DNA of 64,000 nt from Riemerella anatipestifer (GCF_009670965.2 NZ_CP073239.1:1550001-1614000); one strand, 5' to 3'; shown: positions 16,587-25,791, counted from the stretch's first letter. Translations and numbers: made by a program. The notes: generated by a model from the sequence alone, not told the origin.

Positions 16587-16982
16587 AACAAAAATCGTTA
16601 TACCAACGATACCAAAGTAGAGATCTTAGGCGAGCAATCCAGCCCAATGAGTTTGTTTAGCATTACCTACAAAGCCACTGGCAAAGCAGATGGTACACTC
16701 ATCAAAGGTAAGAATGCGGAAATCAAAGGCATATTCATTAAAATAGACGGGGACAACCCTAAGAACGGCATCATCTTTAAAAACTTAGACACTCAAAACG
16801 AGGTCAAGTTGGCTAAAGATAGTATCGTAATCAACGAGCCATCAAGGCTACTTATCCTTGTGTCTTCGGATTTGGGGGCAGGTAATTACGAGCTAAGCAT
16901 CACCACACAAAGTAGTAAAGGTTCTGTTTTATTAAAAGAGCCAAGAACCGAAACTCTAAACACGCCTATTACTATTGTGTAA
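16587..16982 (+). pseudogene. C-terminal remnant of a DUF4469-type protein
   Basis: The frame is open from 16587 (preceded by an in-frame TAA at 16584) and the first ATG is at 16647. The product matches the C-terminal Ig-like DUF4469 domain of Bacteroidota proteins that normally start with an HU-like DNA-binding domain: VEILGEQSSP, then TGKADGTLIKGKNAEIKG, then INEPSRLLILVSSDL and the final LLKEPRTETLNTPI. About 130 codons are left and the N-terminal domain is missing, so it is probably a truncated gene. Codons are somewhat more GC-rich than the flanks. No promoter is visible. It could still be expressed from 16647 as a 111-residue protein. Confidence 0.65.
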
Positions 16983-17006
16983 TGTATTTTTGGTACTTCT
17001 AATAAC

Positions 17007-17040
17007 GAATGCCCTTCCTTAGTGATAAGGAAGGGCATTC
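17007..17040 (+). terminator. Long perfect hairpin after the DUF4469 remnant
   Basis: A 14-bp perfect stem (GAATGCCCTTCCTT and its complement) surrounds a 6-base loop. The following T tract is weak (CTCTTAT), so it may be a terminator or a repeat-type hairpin. Confidence 0.6.
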
Positions 17041-17060
17041 CTCTTATAAGGCGAAGCCTC

Positions 17061-17078
17061 TTCACTCGTACGAGTGAA
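17061..17078. repeat. Perfect 18-bp palindrome
   Basis: TTCACTCGTACGAGTGAA is its own reverse complement. It is preceded by a small AGGC/GCCT hairpin. It lies 200 bp before metE, with no gene in between. Confidence 0.7.
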
Positions 17079-17256
17079 CTATCTTCAGATTTACTAAATA
17101 AATAAGGTTAGATATTTTACTGTTATTTGGGGGTATATGTATGTATTTTCATCTGTATATTAGTGTCTATAATGTGTTAAAATAGGGTTATTTTTAAATT
17201 TTACAGTAAAAATTTTTTTTATTCTATTTTTTTTACAGAACTTTGTTCGCATAATA
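17079..17256. other. AT-rich leader region before metE
   Basis: No gene is seen. There is no recognisable SAM or B12 riboswitch core and no perfect TAnnTTTG box with proper spacing; a weak AACTTTG lies just before the metE start. The metE promoter is therefore not assigned. Confidence 0.4.
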
Positions 17257-17277
17257 ATGGAAATAAATACTGATAAC

Positions 17278-19590
17278 ATGGTAAAATCAAACATTTTAGG
17301 GTATCCTCGTATTGGGGAGAAAAGAGAACTCAAAAAGGTTAATGAGCAATTTTGGGCAGGTAAGATAACCGAAGACGAGCTACAGAAGGTAGCGAAAGAA
17401 ATTCGTACTAACAACTGGAAACTGCAACAAGAGGCAGGAGTAGATTTGGTTCCGTCTAACGATTTTTCGTTGTACGACCAAGTATTAGATGCTACTTTTA
17501 GCTTTAATGCTATCCCTACGCGTTATTTGGAGTTAGAAAAAGCTAAAAAAACAGATTTAGAACTGTATTTTGCTTTGGCTAGGGGGTATCAGAAGGAGGG
17601 GATAGATATTACTGCAATGGAAATGACCAAGTGGTTTGATACTAATTATCACTATATCGTTCCTGAATTTACTAAAGACCAATCGTTCTCGTTGCGTAAA
17701 AACTTTGCACTAGAGTATTACAAAGAGGCAAAAGATTTAGGGATTGAAACTAAACCTGTTTTGATAGGGGCTGTAACTTATCTTTTGTTAGGTAAAGAGA
17801 AGGAGGAAGGGTTCCACCGTTTGGAGCTATTACCTTCTCTATTGGAGGTCTATCGTAAGATTTTAGCCGAGCTGCAAGAGGCGGGGGTAGAGTGGGTGCA
17901 GATAGATGAGCCTCTATTGGTATTAGATTTAGATGAGAAGGCACAGAAAGCCTATAGAGAAGTTTATCAGAAGTTTCAAGAAGAGTTTCCTAAGCTTAAG
18001 ATTATTTTAACTACTTATTTTGAAGCCGTGGGAGATAATTTAGAGTTGGCACTTTCTCTTCCTACAAAGGCACTCCATATCGACTTGGTGAGAGCACCGC
18101 AGCAATTAGAGCTTGTTTTAGACAAATTTCCAGAGGATAAGATTTTATCGGTAGGAGTGGTGAACGGACGAAATGTATGGAAAAATGATTTTGAAGATTC
18201 GCTTACGCTTATCAATAAAGCTAAAGAAAAGTTAGGAGCAGAGCGTGTATTTGTCGCAAGTTCGTCGTCATTATTACATTCGCCTTGTAATTTGGAGCTG
18301 GAGGATAACGAAGCTGTCCTGACTCCAGAAATTAAACAGTGGCTAGCGTTTGCAAAGCAGAAAGTTACCGAGGTGGCTACACTTACTTCTATCGTTAATG
18401 GGGTAGTTTCAGAATCGGCACAAAAACTTATAGCAGAAAATAAAAAAGCCGCAGAAAGTAGAAAGGTATCAGAGCTTATTCATAACAAAGGGGTTAAGGA
18501 GCGTCTTTCTAAGATTACAGATAAAGAGGCACAGCGTAATAGTACTTTTGCTCATCGTAGAGAGCTACAACATCAGTCATTAAATTTACCATTGTTCCCT
18601 ACAACTACTATAGGCTCGTTCCCGCAGACTCCAGAAGTTCGTAGCTGGAGAGCACAGTTTAAAAAAGGACAGCTAACCCAAGCAGAGTATGATGGGCTTT
18701 TGGAGAAAGAGATAGAAGAGTCTATCCGTTTTCAAGAGGACGCAGGTATAGATGTGCTAGTTCACGGGGAGTTTGAGCGTAATGATATGGTGGAATACTT
18801 TGGAGAGCAGCTAGAAGGCTTTGTATTTACTAAGTTTGGTTGGGTGCAGAGCTATGGGTCTCGTTGTGTAAAGCCACCTATTATCTTTGGAGATGTATCT
18901 CGCCCAGTACCAATGACGGTGCGTTGGTCTAAGTTTGCCCAGTCTTTAACGGAAGTTCCTGTAAAGGGTATGCTTACGGGTCCTGTTACTATTTTGCAAT
19001 GGTCTTTTGTAAGGGACGACCAGCCTCGTTCTGCTACTTGTACCCAAATTGCTTTAGCAATTAGAGACGAAGTGGTAGATTTAGAAAAGGCGGGTATTAA
19101 AGTGATTCAGATAGATGAACCTGCAATTAGAGAAGGTTTGCCGTTAAGAAAAAAGGATTGGCAAGATTATCTACAGTGGGCAATTAGAGCTTTTCGTATT
19201 TCTGCTTCGGGAGTTCAAGATGCTACCCAGATACATACGCATATGTGCTACTCGGAGTTCAACGATATTATTTCTAATATCGCTGATATGGACGCCGATG
19301 TGATTACGATAGAGTGTTCTCGTTCGCAAATGGAGCTTTTAGATGTATTTGCAGATTTTAAGTATCCTAACGAGATAGGTCCTGGTGTGTACGATATCCA
19401 TTCGCCTCGTGTACCTTCGGTTGAGGAGATGTCTGGACTGATGGATAAAGCAGTAGCGGTAGTCCCTAAAGAACAACTTTGGGTAAACCCAGACTGTGGG
19501 CTTAAGACACGCCATTGGGAAGAAACCAAAGCCGCTCTTGTAGCGATGGTAGAAACAGCGAAAGAATTAAGAGCGAAGTATTCTAACTAA
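17278..19590 (+). CDS. metE: Cobalamin-independent methionine synthase
   Basis: MetE transfers a methyl group from 5-methyltetrahydropteroyl-triglutamate to homocysteine, the last step of methionine synthesis, without B12. The ATG at 17278 gives 770 residues starting MVKSNILGYPRIGEKREL, the canonical N-terminus; an upstream ATG at 17257 would add seven residues. The two-barrel structure shows in the N-terminal half (VQIDEPLLVLDL, VNGRNVW) and the C-terminal catalytic half (TTTIGSFPQTPEVR, VHGEFERNDMVEYFGE, IDEPAIREGLPL, zinc-ligand segments HTHMCYSEF and NPDCGLKTR). It converges on the 19692 gene through a shared hairpin. Confidence 0.96.
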   Translation: MVKSNILGYPRIGEKRELKKVNEQFWAGKITEDELQKVAKEIRTNNWKLQQEAGVDLVPSNDFSLYDQVLDATFSFNAIPTRYLELEKAKKTDLELYFALARGYQKEGIDITAMEMTKWFDTNYHYIVPEFTKDQSFSLRKNFALEYYKEAKDLGIETKPVLIGAVTYLLLGKEKEEGFHRLELLPSLLEVYRKILAELQEAGVEWVQIDEPLLVLDLDEKAQKAYREVYQKFQEEFPKLKIILTTYFEAVGDNLELALSLPTKALHIDLVRAPQQLELVLDKFPEDKILSVGVVNGRNVWKNDFEDSLTLINKAKEKLGAERVFVASSSSLLHSPCNLELEDNEAVLTPEIKQWLAFAKQKVTEVATLTSIVNGVVSESAQKLIAENKKAAESRKVSELIHNKGVKERLSKITDKEAQRNSTFAHRRELQHQSLNLPLFPTTTIGSFPQTPEVRSWRAQFKKGQLTQAEYDGLLEKEIEESIRFQEDAGIDVLVHGEFERNDMVEYFGEQLEGFVFTKFGWVQSYGSRCVKPPIIFGDVSRPVPMTVRWSKFAQSLTEVPVKGMLTGPVTILQWSFVRDDQPRSATCTQIALAIRDEVVDLEKAGIKVIQIDEPAIREGLPLRKKDWQDYLQWAIRAFRISASGVQDATQIHTHMCYSEFNDIISNIADMDADVITIECSRSQMELLDVFADFKYPNEIGPGVYDIHSPRVPSVEEMSGLMDKAVAVVPKEQLWVNPDCGLKTRHWEETKAALVAMVETAKELRAKYSN

Positions 19591-19623
19591 TAGTACAGAC
19601 AGAAGTATATCCGTCTAAAAAAG

Positions 19624-19678
19624 ATATTGCCACCTTTCTAGGGATAATAAATAATAATTCCCTATTAGGTGGCAATAT
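19624..19678. terminator. Bidirectional terminator between metE and the 19692 gene
   Basis: ATATTGCCACCT (19624-19635) pairs with AGGTGGCAATAT (19667-19678). An inner TAGGGA/TCCCTA stem extends the hairpin. It is flanked by A and T runs. Confidence 0.85.
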
Positions 19679-19691
19679 TTTGTTTTATACT

Positions 19692-20225
19692 CTATTTTTT
19701 ATGCCCTATGTACTGGATTCCTACTATTACCTCTTTGGCATCTACCTTTATGCGATTTCTTCCTATATCCACACCTTTGGCACGTACGGTTCCATTACTT
19801 CCAATTTTTATTCCGCCTACACTCACGCCATCTTTTCCCACACTTACAGGTCCATAATCATCTAAACAATCCGCTTTATTGTTTAGAGATATGGTTAATC
19901 TTCCACCATCTTCGTCATCATTATTAAAAACGATGCACCCTAAGTTTATTCTATACGAACCTGCAGTTTGTTTTGGTACAGAGTAGCTCGAACCTCTCTC
20001 ACCTTTTGTATCTAGTATGGCATAAAATCTACTATTGGGAATGAGGTTGGCTATCCATATTTTCTTTGATGCTTTGGCATCTCTAGTAATTACTACATCA
20101 TCTTCACTGTGCTTATATTCATCAGGAGCATCTAATGCAGATTGTTCATATTTTCCCAAAATTGACTGGGCTTTACCCACTGTTACCGTTGCTATTAGAA
20201 ATAAGGCTAAAAGAATTTTTTTCAT
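19692..20225 (-). CDS. Secreted protein of unknown function
   Basis: This 177-residue protein has a clear signal peptide (MKKILLALFLIATVTVGKAQ, cleavage near residue 20). The mature part has alternating hydrophobic positions in the second half (VSVGKDGVSVGGIKIGSNG, then AKGVDIGRNRIKVDAKEV) that suggest a small beta-rich or beta-roll fold. One Cys pair (INLGC, KADC) may form a disulfide. I do not recognise the family. It is a single gene with its own terminator, converging on metE. Confidence 0.7.
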   Translation of the reverse strand: MKKILLALFLIATVTVGKAQSILGKYEQSALDAPDEYKHSEDDVVITRDAKASKKIWIANLIPNSRFYAILDTKGERGSSYSVPKQTAGSYRINLGCIVFNNDDEDGGRLTISLNNKADCLDDYGPVSVGKDGVSVGGIKIGSNGTVRAKGVDIGRNRIKVDAKEVIVGIQYIGHKK

Positions 20226-20517
20226 AATCTGTTAGTATTTAATGTTTATTGCCAAAGTTAGCATTATATGTTTATAAGTAGATTAAATTTTTATTAAGCA
20301 TTTATGATAGCTTCCATTTATCAATTCAGAAGATACTTGTTAGCTAGAAAGTTATCGAAGTGATGTTTGTGGCGGATAGCCTTAGGAATTGGAAAAATAA
20401 GACGTATCTTAAAATGATTATGTAATGATTTTTATCAAATGTTAAGAAAAATTAACATTAGAATTTCTCTAGTTCCGAGTTTATGCAGATATTTGCCACC
20501 TATAAAATAAAAATAAA
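20226..20517. other. Intergenic region between divergent genes
   Basis: AT-rich, no gene seen. It must hold the promoters of the 19692 gene (minus) and the 20518 gene (plus). A GATATTTG box near 20488 is one mismatch from the -7 consensus for the plus gene. Confidence 0.4.
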
Positions 20518-21156
20518 ATGGGAATAGGTAACATATTCAAAGTTTTTCAGCCAAAAGATAAAGTGTTTTTTGTGCTGTTTGAAAAAGTAGCTGATAATTT
20601 GGTGGAAATGTCTAGGATTTTCCACGAAGGGATTAAAGATTTTGATATAAATGATGACTCTCTATTGAAAAAAATAAGTGATTTTGAGCATCAGAATGAT
20701 GATATTACTCACGAAATCTATGTGGAGTTGGGTAAAAACTTTATTACCCCTTTTGATAGAGAAGATATCCATTATCTAGCGAGTGCTTTAGATGATATAG
20801 CTGATTATATCTACGCCTCTACTAAGTATATATTCTTATATAAAAGTCCTGAAACTAATGCGTTCCAAGAGCTTTCGCTACTCATCCATAAATCTTGCTT
20901 ACAAATAAAAGTAGCGATAGAAAATCTTAAAGAATTTAAAAATCCTGCGGCGGTTAAAGAGGCTACCATCAAAATCAATAGCATTGAAAACATTGCTGAT
21001 GATGTGCATAGCCAAGCGATGATAAAACTATTTGAGTCTGGAGACCCTATCAATGTTATTAAGGTAAGCCAAGTGCTTAATTACCTAGAGGAGGTAACAG
21101 ATAAGGCAGAAGATGTAGCTAATATCTTGGATAATATTATCATCAAATACGCTTAG
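20518..21156 (+). CDS. DUF47 family phosphate transport accessory protein (PhoU-like)
   Basis: This 212-residue, all-helical PhoU-like protein belongs to the DUF47/YkaA family, which usually sits beside a PiT phosphate transporter and probably modulates it. Features include FEKVADNLVEMSRI at the N-terminus, the metal-binding helix pattern DDITHEIYVELGKNFITPFDREDIHYLASALDDIADYI near residues 61-97 and VLNYLEEVTDKAEDVANI near the end. The PiT gene follows after 34 bp, so they form an operon. Confidence 0.9.
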   Translation: MGIGNIFKVFQPKDKVFFVLFEKVADNLVEMSRIFHEGIKDFDINDDSLLKKISDFEHQNDDITHEIYVELGKNFITPFDREDIHYLASALDDIADYIYASTKYIFLYKSPETNAFQELSLLIHKSCLQIKVAIENLKEFKNPAAVKEATIKINSIENIADDVHSQAMIKLFESGDPINVIKVSQVLNYLEEVTDKAEDVANILDNIIIKYA

Positions 21157-21190
21157 AGGTTTTTTAAATTTAACTTAAAACAAAAAAAGT

Positions 21191-22333
21191 ATGGAATTTC
21201 CTATACTGCTCATTGTCATTATTGCGTTAGCACTTATTTTTGACTATATCAATGGCTTTCACGATGCCGCTAACTCTATAGCGACTATTGTTTCTACTAA
21301 AGTTTTAACCCCTTTTCAAGCAGTACTTTGGGCTGCTGTGTGGAATTTCGCCGCTTTCTTTATAGCCTTCTACATTGTAGGAGAGTTTAAGATAGGTAAT
21401 ACTATTGCCAAGACGGTGAACGAAGACTTCATCAATCTAGAAGTTATTTTTTCAGGATTGATGGCGGCTATCGCTTGGAATCTTCTAACTTGGTGGTTTG
21501 GGATACCATCATCTTCTTCACATACGCTTATAGGTGGGTTTTTAGGAGCCGCTCTTATGCACGCTTTGGTTTTGGATTATCACGAGATTGTATCGGCACA
21601 ACCAGAGTTGTCTACCTTCGAAACAATGAAACTGGCTTTTAAACAGTTGTTTTCTCAAGATGTAGTAAAGTATAGTAAGGTAATACCAATATTCTTATTC
21701 ATTTTTATGGCTCCTTTTATTGGTATGGTAGTATCTATTATTATTACACTCATTATCATCAATATTTGTAAAAAGTCTAATCCTCACAAGGCGGAAAAAG
21801 CATTTAAACAACTTCAGTTGGTTTCTTCAGCTTTGTTCAGTTTAGGGCATGGGCTTAATGATGCTCAAAAGGTGATGGGGATTATCGGAGCAGCAGTGAT
21901 TTTCTACCATGTAGATATGGTAGGTGGTACAGATATATACGCACAAATGCTTCCTACTGATAGGTTCAACTATTTTGCGAAAGATTATGTATGGGTTCCG
22001 TTAGCATCGTTTGTGGCTATTGCGTTAGGAACTATGAGTGGTGGTTGGAAAATCGTGAAAACAATGGGAACTCGTATCACCAAAGTAACACCATTAGAAG
22101 GTGTAAGTGCAGAGACAGCGGGTGCGGTTACTCTATTTTTAACCGACCACTTTGGTATTCCTGTATCTACTACCCATACGATTACGGGTTCTATTATCGG
22201 AGTTGGGCTTACAAAGAGGGTTTCTGCAGTGCGTTGGGGTATTACAGTGAGTTTGCTTTGGGCATGGATACTTACAATCCCAATTAGTGCGATAGTGGCA
22301 GGGATTACGTACCTTATTGTGATAATGTTTTAA
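21191..22333 (+). CDS. pit: Inorganic phosphate transporter, PiT family
   Basis: PiT transporters import phosphate as a neutral metal-phosphate complex with protons. The 380 residues have about ten membrane segments and both internally repeated PiT signatures: NGFHDAANSIATIV (residues 20-33) and the second copy around HGLNDAQKVMGI. A further conserved pattern is GIPSSSSHTLIGG early and GIPVSTTHTITGS late, the duplicated half-signature of the family. It is co-transcribed with the DUF47 gene upstream and followed by a phosphopantetheinyl transferase after 17 bp. Confidence 0.95.
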   Translation: MEFPILLIVIIALALIFDYINGFHDAANSIATIVSTKVLTPFQAVLWAAVWNFAAFFIAFYIVGEFKIGNTIAKTVNEDFINLEVIFSGLMAAIAWNLLTWWFGIPSSSSHTLIGGFLGAALMHALVLDYHEIVSAQPELSTFETMKLAFKQLFSQDVVKYSKVIPIFLFIFMAPFIGMVVSIIITLIIINICKKSNPHKAEKAFKQLQLVSSALFSLGHGLNDAQKVMGIIGAAVIFYHVDMVGGTDIYAQMLPTDRFNYFAKDYVWVPLASFVAIALGTMSGGWKIVKTMGTRITKVTPLEGVSAETAGAVTLFLTDHFGIPVSTTHTITGSIIGVGLTKRVSAVRWGITVSLLWAWILTIPISAIVAGITYLIVIMF

Positions 22334-22350
22334 AAATACAAAATTGATAA

Positions 22351-22962
22351 ATGCCTCTTTACAAAGAGTTTTCTACGAAAGAAATAGCTGTTCTTGTTTG
22401 GAAACACGATGAACAAAAGGAGGTATGGCATGAGGAAATAGATACTCAATCTAAAATTTCAATAAAAAAACAATACGAACGACTGATGGTAAGGAGAATG
22501 CTCAATTCGGCATTGCCTCTCCATCAGTTGTTTTATTTGGAAGACGGAACACCCTACTTGGAGCCTTCTTCTGCGTTTATTTCAATCAGTCATTCATATC
22601 CTTATGCGGTTTTGGCAATATCTCCTAAAAAAATAGGCGTGGATATAGAAAAGAAATCTGATAAATTGGTTAGTTTAAAGGAGAAAATACTCTATCCTTC
22701 TGAAAAAATTTGGGTTTCTTCCCAAGATGAAGAATCTTACCTGACGGCATTATGGACGATTAAGGAGAGTTTATATAAAATCCATTCGGCTAAATATTGG
22801 TCTTTTAGAGAGCATTATGAAGTACTTCCTTTTTCTTTGGATAATCTATCTTCGGTGGAATGTAAGGTTTTTAATAACCCAACCGATAACGCGGATACAT
22901 ACAGAGCAAAGTTGGAAATTATAGATGAAGATTATTACTTAGCCGTAGTAGAGGAAGCGTAG
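22351..22962 (+). CDS. 4'-phosphopantetheinyl transferase superfamily protein
   Basis: This enzyme moves the phosphopantetheine arm of CoA to a carrier-protein serine. In 203 residues it shows the Sfp-type signatures: SISHSYPYAVLAIS, the Mg-binding IGVDIEKK (about 91-98) and WTIKESLYK (about 132-140). It is of the two-half Sfp type, not AcpS. Its partner carrier protein is not in the window. The 3' end overlaps the converging FUSC gene by 28 bp, with no terminator between them. Confidence 0.88.
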   Translation: MPLYKEFSTKEIAVLVWKHDEQKEVWHEEIDTQSKISIKKQYERLMVRRMLNSALPLHQLFYLEDGTPYLEPSSAFISISHSYPYAVLAISPKKIGVDIEKKSDKLVSLKEKILYPSEKIWVSSQDEESYLTALWTIKESLYKIHSAKYWSFREHYEVLPFSLDNLSSVECKVFNNPTDNADTYRAKLEIIDEDYYLAVVEEA

Positions 22963-25196
22963 TATTTTCTTAGTTCTAAACTTACTTTTCTTTGTTTTTT
23001 TGCAGTACTAAAAATCAGTTCTAGGAGTTCTTGTATGTTTTTGAGTTCGGTGAGGTAAGTTACCTTTTTGGAATCTCGTGTATTATAAAATTCGTTTTCG
23101 GAAATTTCCGTTTTCCTTTTGTTTAGAAGTTGGTGTACATAATCTTCAGGTGTCAGTTGGCTTTGCTTGTCTAATGTTTCATCGTAGAACTCATTATTTA
23201 GAGCAATCTCTATTTTGCTTAGTTCGGCGTTTATCTTGGTGTCCCACGCTTCAAAATCTATTTCAGGGTAATCTTTTGTGGTTTTAGCGTATTGCGATAA
23301 AGAAGCAATATAAGCTGTTAATAGATGTGAGGTATTAACGAATTGATGAATATGTTCCAGCTTTTTCTGTTGATTTTTAGGATCAGATAACATTCTTTGA
23401 AAATTGTCGGATAAATTGGCCAAAGCAATGGTCGCATTTTTTCTTAGTAAACGGTATTTTTCATCGGTGATGTTTTTATGTTGTAGCGTTTTTATAATCT
23501 CTTCAAAATAGGCTTTATTATGATTGATGGCATTGAGCATAAGGGTTTGGTTTTGGGTATGCTCCCAAACAGGAAAGATAAAGTACGAAGTGAAAAGAGC
23601 GATAATTCCAGCGATGATAGTATCTATAATTCTGTCTTTTAAGATAGTTTCAAAGTTGCTTGGATTTAAAAAATTGAATGCCAAAAAGATGTAAACCGTC
23701 ATAAAAAGAACTGCCCAAAAATAGCGTGTCCTAAAAGTTGCAAAGCAGAATACCATAGAAATAAATAATACGGAAACCTGTGCAACAGGGTGAGTAATCC
23801 AATAGATAGCCGCTGTCCCTAAAAAAGCACCTACCAAAGTACCATAGAGTCTAAGGAGGTTTCTACTTTTAGTGATGCTATACGCAGGACGCATAATGGC
23901 GACAATAGTAATGAGAATCCAGTAAGAGTGTCCTATGTTGAGGGCTTCTATTTTAGAAACAGCATAACCCATTAGCATCGCCACAGTTACCCTAATGGCA
24001 TATCTAAATTGTGCAGAATCTAAGGAAAGGTTATTTTTAAATACCTTGAAATTGATAGGATTTTCCTTTGGTAGAAATTTAGATAAATCCAATCCCGAAG
24101 ATAGGCTCTTAGCGAGTTTAGTATCTTGAGACGAGACTTTGTAAATCTGATTGATATTTTCGGTAAGTTCTGCTAGTCTCATCATACTTTGTCGTAGGAG
24201 TAAGAAATAGTCTAAAGTTTCTGCCGATAGCTTTTGGTTTCTTAAATCAAAATAGGTATTAAAGCAATTTTCTAACTCTAGCGTAAGAGCGTGTTTTGGT
24301 TTTGGAGTGCTGCTTGTTTGTATACTTATACCAATATTTTTAAGCTCAATGGAGAGTATAAGCAACATTCTCTGTATCTTGTTAAATACTTCTTCGTTGC
24401 CGAAAAATTGTCTTATTTTAGAATAATCATTATCGGAAGTGAGGAGTTTTTCGTACAAATCAATACTACTAATGAAACTCATCATTAAAAGTCGGCTAGC
24501 AGTGGTAGATTCATTAACAAACTTTCTGGTTTTAAAAAGGAGTTCCCTTGTTTCCTCTTGAATATTTTTAATGAAAATTTGTTGTGTGGTAAGTTGTGTT
24601 ACCAGTTGGTCTAAATCTGAATCTTTAGAGTAGAACTTAGACTTCTGCTCTAAGAACTTAGCGAGTTCTAAGTAGTTTTCGCCTACGAGTTGTTTGGCGA
24701 GTTTATAAGGTTGTAGTCTAGATAGTAATAGTAATAAAAGTAAGTACCAAAGCGTCCCTAATGTGAAGATGAATAAACTTTTAATGATATGATTACCAGT
24801 AAGGTGTCCGTCAATAAAAATAGCTAATACCACCAAAGAAAGTCCACCAACGGAAGCCAGTCTCGCACCATAGACTCCTATCATATTGAAAAACATTCCA
24901 AAAATGATAATCTCCAAAAACACTAGTAGGCTGTAATCTTTGAGTAAGCTAGCGGTAACAGATACCACTAAAAAAGCGATAATAGCAGCAATTAAAGTGT
25001 TTCGTCTTCTCACGAATGAGCCAGGTAAATCCACCAAGGCAATAAAACTCGTACCTAAAGGAAATAGGAAGAAATCTTTAAAAATTCCTAAATAGCTAAA
25101 AATAATAGACGGTATAATGATAGCTAAAGAAATCCTTACCCCAGCATATAAATATTGACTAGAAAAGAAGTTTTTGAGTTCTGTGGTATATTTCAT
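22935..25196 (-). CDS. FUSC family membrane transporter (YccS/AaeB-like)
   Basis: This 753-residue protein has the classical FUSC layout: an N-terminal six-helix block (about 15-160), a long cytoplasmic helical region, a second membrane block (about 395-540, starting SAQFRYAIRVTVAMLMGYAVSK) and a C-terminal cytoplasmic tail. Relatives include aromatic acid efflux (AaeB) and YccS proteins; the substrate here is unknown. It follows a BlaI-type repressor gene by 22 bp on the same strand, which suggests repressor-controlled expression. It converges on the phosphopantetheinyl transferase gene with a 28-bp overlap. Confidence 0.85.
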   Translation of the reverse strand: MKYTTELKNFFSSQYLYAGVRISLAIIIPSIIFSYLGIFKDFFLFPLGTSFIALVDLPGSFVRRRNTLIAAIIAFLVVSVTASLLKDYSLLVFLEIIIFGMFFNMIGVYGARLASVGGLSLVVLAIFIDGHLTGNHIIKSLFIFTLGTLWYLLLLLLLSRLQPYKLAKQLVGENYLELAKFLEQKSKFYSKDSDLDQLVTQLTTQQIFIKNIQEETRELLFKTRKFVNESTTASRLLMMSFISSIDLYEKLLTSDNDYSKIRQFFGNEEVFNKIQRMLLILSIELKNIGISIQTSSTPKPKHALTLELENCFNTYFDLRNQKLSAETLDYFLLLRQSMMRLAELTENINQIYKVSSQDTKLAKSLSSGLDLSKFLPKENPINFKVFKNNLSLDSAQFRYAIRVTVAMLMGYAVSKIEALNIGHSYWILITIVAIMRPAYSITKSRNLLRLYGTLVGAFLGTAAIYWITHPVAQVSVLFISMVFCFATFRTRYFWAVLFMTVYIFLAFNFLNPSNFETILKDRIIDTIIAGIIALFTSYFIFPVWEHTQNQTLMLNAINHNKAYFEEIIKTLQHKNITDEKYRLLRKNATIALANLSDNFQRMLSDPKNQQKKLEHIHQFVNTSHLLTAYIASLSQYAKTTKDYPEIDFEAWDTKINAELSKIEIALNNEFYDETLDKQSQLTPEDYVHQLLNKRKTEISENEFYNTRDSKKVTYLTELKNIQELLELIFSTAKKQRKVSLELRKYYASSTTAK

Positions 25197-25218
25197 ATAG
25201 CTAACATCGAGGTAGGTT

Positions 25219-25599
25219 TTATTTTTCTTTCTTTTTTTTCTTCTTCTTTTTTTCTTTTTTACAGAATTTAGAAAGGTCTTTGGTAGTGATGAGTTCTTCG
25301 TTTAAAAGCCTTTCTATAAGTAGTTTTTTGTTATTGGTATAATAAGTTTCTACAAAATTTTTGAGTAAGAAAAGCTCATATTCCTGTTTAGAAATTTCTA
25401 TTTTGTAGAAAAAAATTCGACCTTCTTTCTCTGTGCTTATGAATCCCTTTTCTACTAATATTTTAAGGAAGGTAGAAATGGTATTTTGGTGAGGTTTGGG
25501 CTCTGGGTAGGCTTCCACAATATCTTTAAGGAATGCACCCTGTAATTCCCATACAACTTGCATAAGTTGCTCCTCAGCGGTAGTGAGTGGTGTTATCAT
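25219..25599 (-). CDS. BlaI/MecI/CopY family transcriptional regulator
   Basis: This is a 126-residue winged-helix repressor. The N-terminal DNA-binding domain (TTAEEQLMQVVWELQGAFLKDIVEAYPEPKPHQNTISTFLKILVEKGFI) is clearly BlaI-type. A C-terminal dimerisation helix follows, and the protein ends in an unusual tail of about 15 residues that is almost all Lys and Glu. Unlike classical BlaI it is not next to a BlaR-type M56 protease but precedes a FUSC transporter. An inverted repeat overlaps its -7 box (25617-25639), suggesting autorepression of the operon. The inducer is unknown. Confidence 0.85.
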   Translation of the reverse strand: MITPLTTAEEQLMQVVWELQGAFLKDIVEAYPEPKPHQNTISTFLKILVEKGFISTEKEGRIFFYKIEISKQEYELFLLKNFVETYYTNNKKLLIERLLNEELITTKDLSKFCKKEKKKKKKKKEK

Positions 25600-25616
25600 T
25601 GATGAATAGTTTGCTA

Positions 25617-25639
25617 CAAAAATAGCTAAATGTTAGCTA
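25617..25639 (-). promoter_or_regulatory. -7 box and overlapping inverted-repeat operator of the BlaI-FUSC operon
   Basis: On the minus strand TATTTTTG (25624-25617) matches the -7 consensus. A perfect 7-3-7 inverted repeat TAGCTAA-ATG-TTAGCTA spans 25623-25639 and touches the -7 box, as expected for an autoregulatory operator. Assignment to this BlaI protein is inference. Confidence 0.6.
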
Positions 25640-25763
25640 AAACCCTTATGTCTAATGTGAAAAATATAAGGGTTTTTGTTTTTTTTGTATTGAAGTAAGT
25701 GAGTTTCATAGTTTCAGTTTAATAAACTTTTTGAAAGAGTATTATATTAAATGAGATTTTTCT

Positions 25764-25771
25764 TACTTTTG
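25764..25771 (+). promoter_or_regulatory. -7 box of pdhA
   Basis: TACTTTTG followed by C, 20 bp before the ATG at 25792. No TTG at the right spacing is seen. Confidence 0.5.
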
Positions 25772-25791
25772 CAATATATTTGAAAATAGCT

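Noticed and set aside
17079..17256. SAM or cobalamin riboswitch before metE
   Set aside because: No conserved core of either riboswitch class was recognised; the stretch is plain AT-rich.
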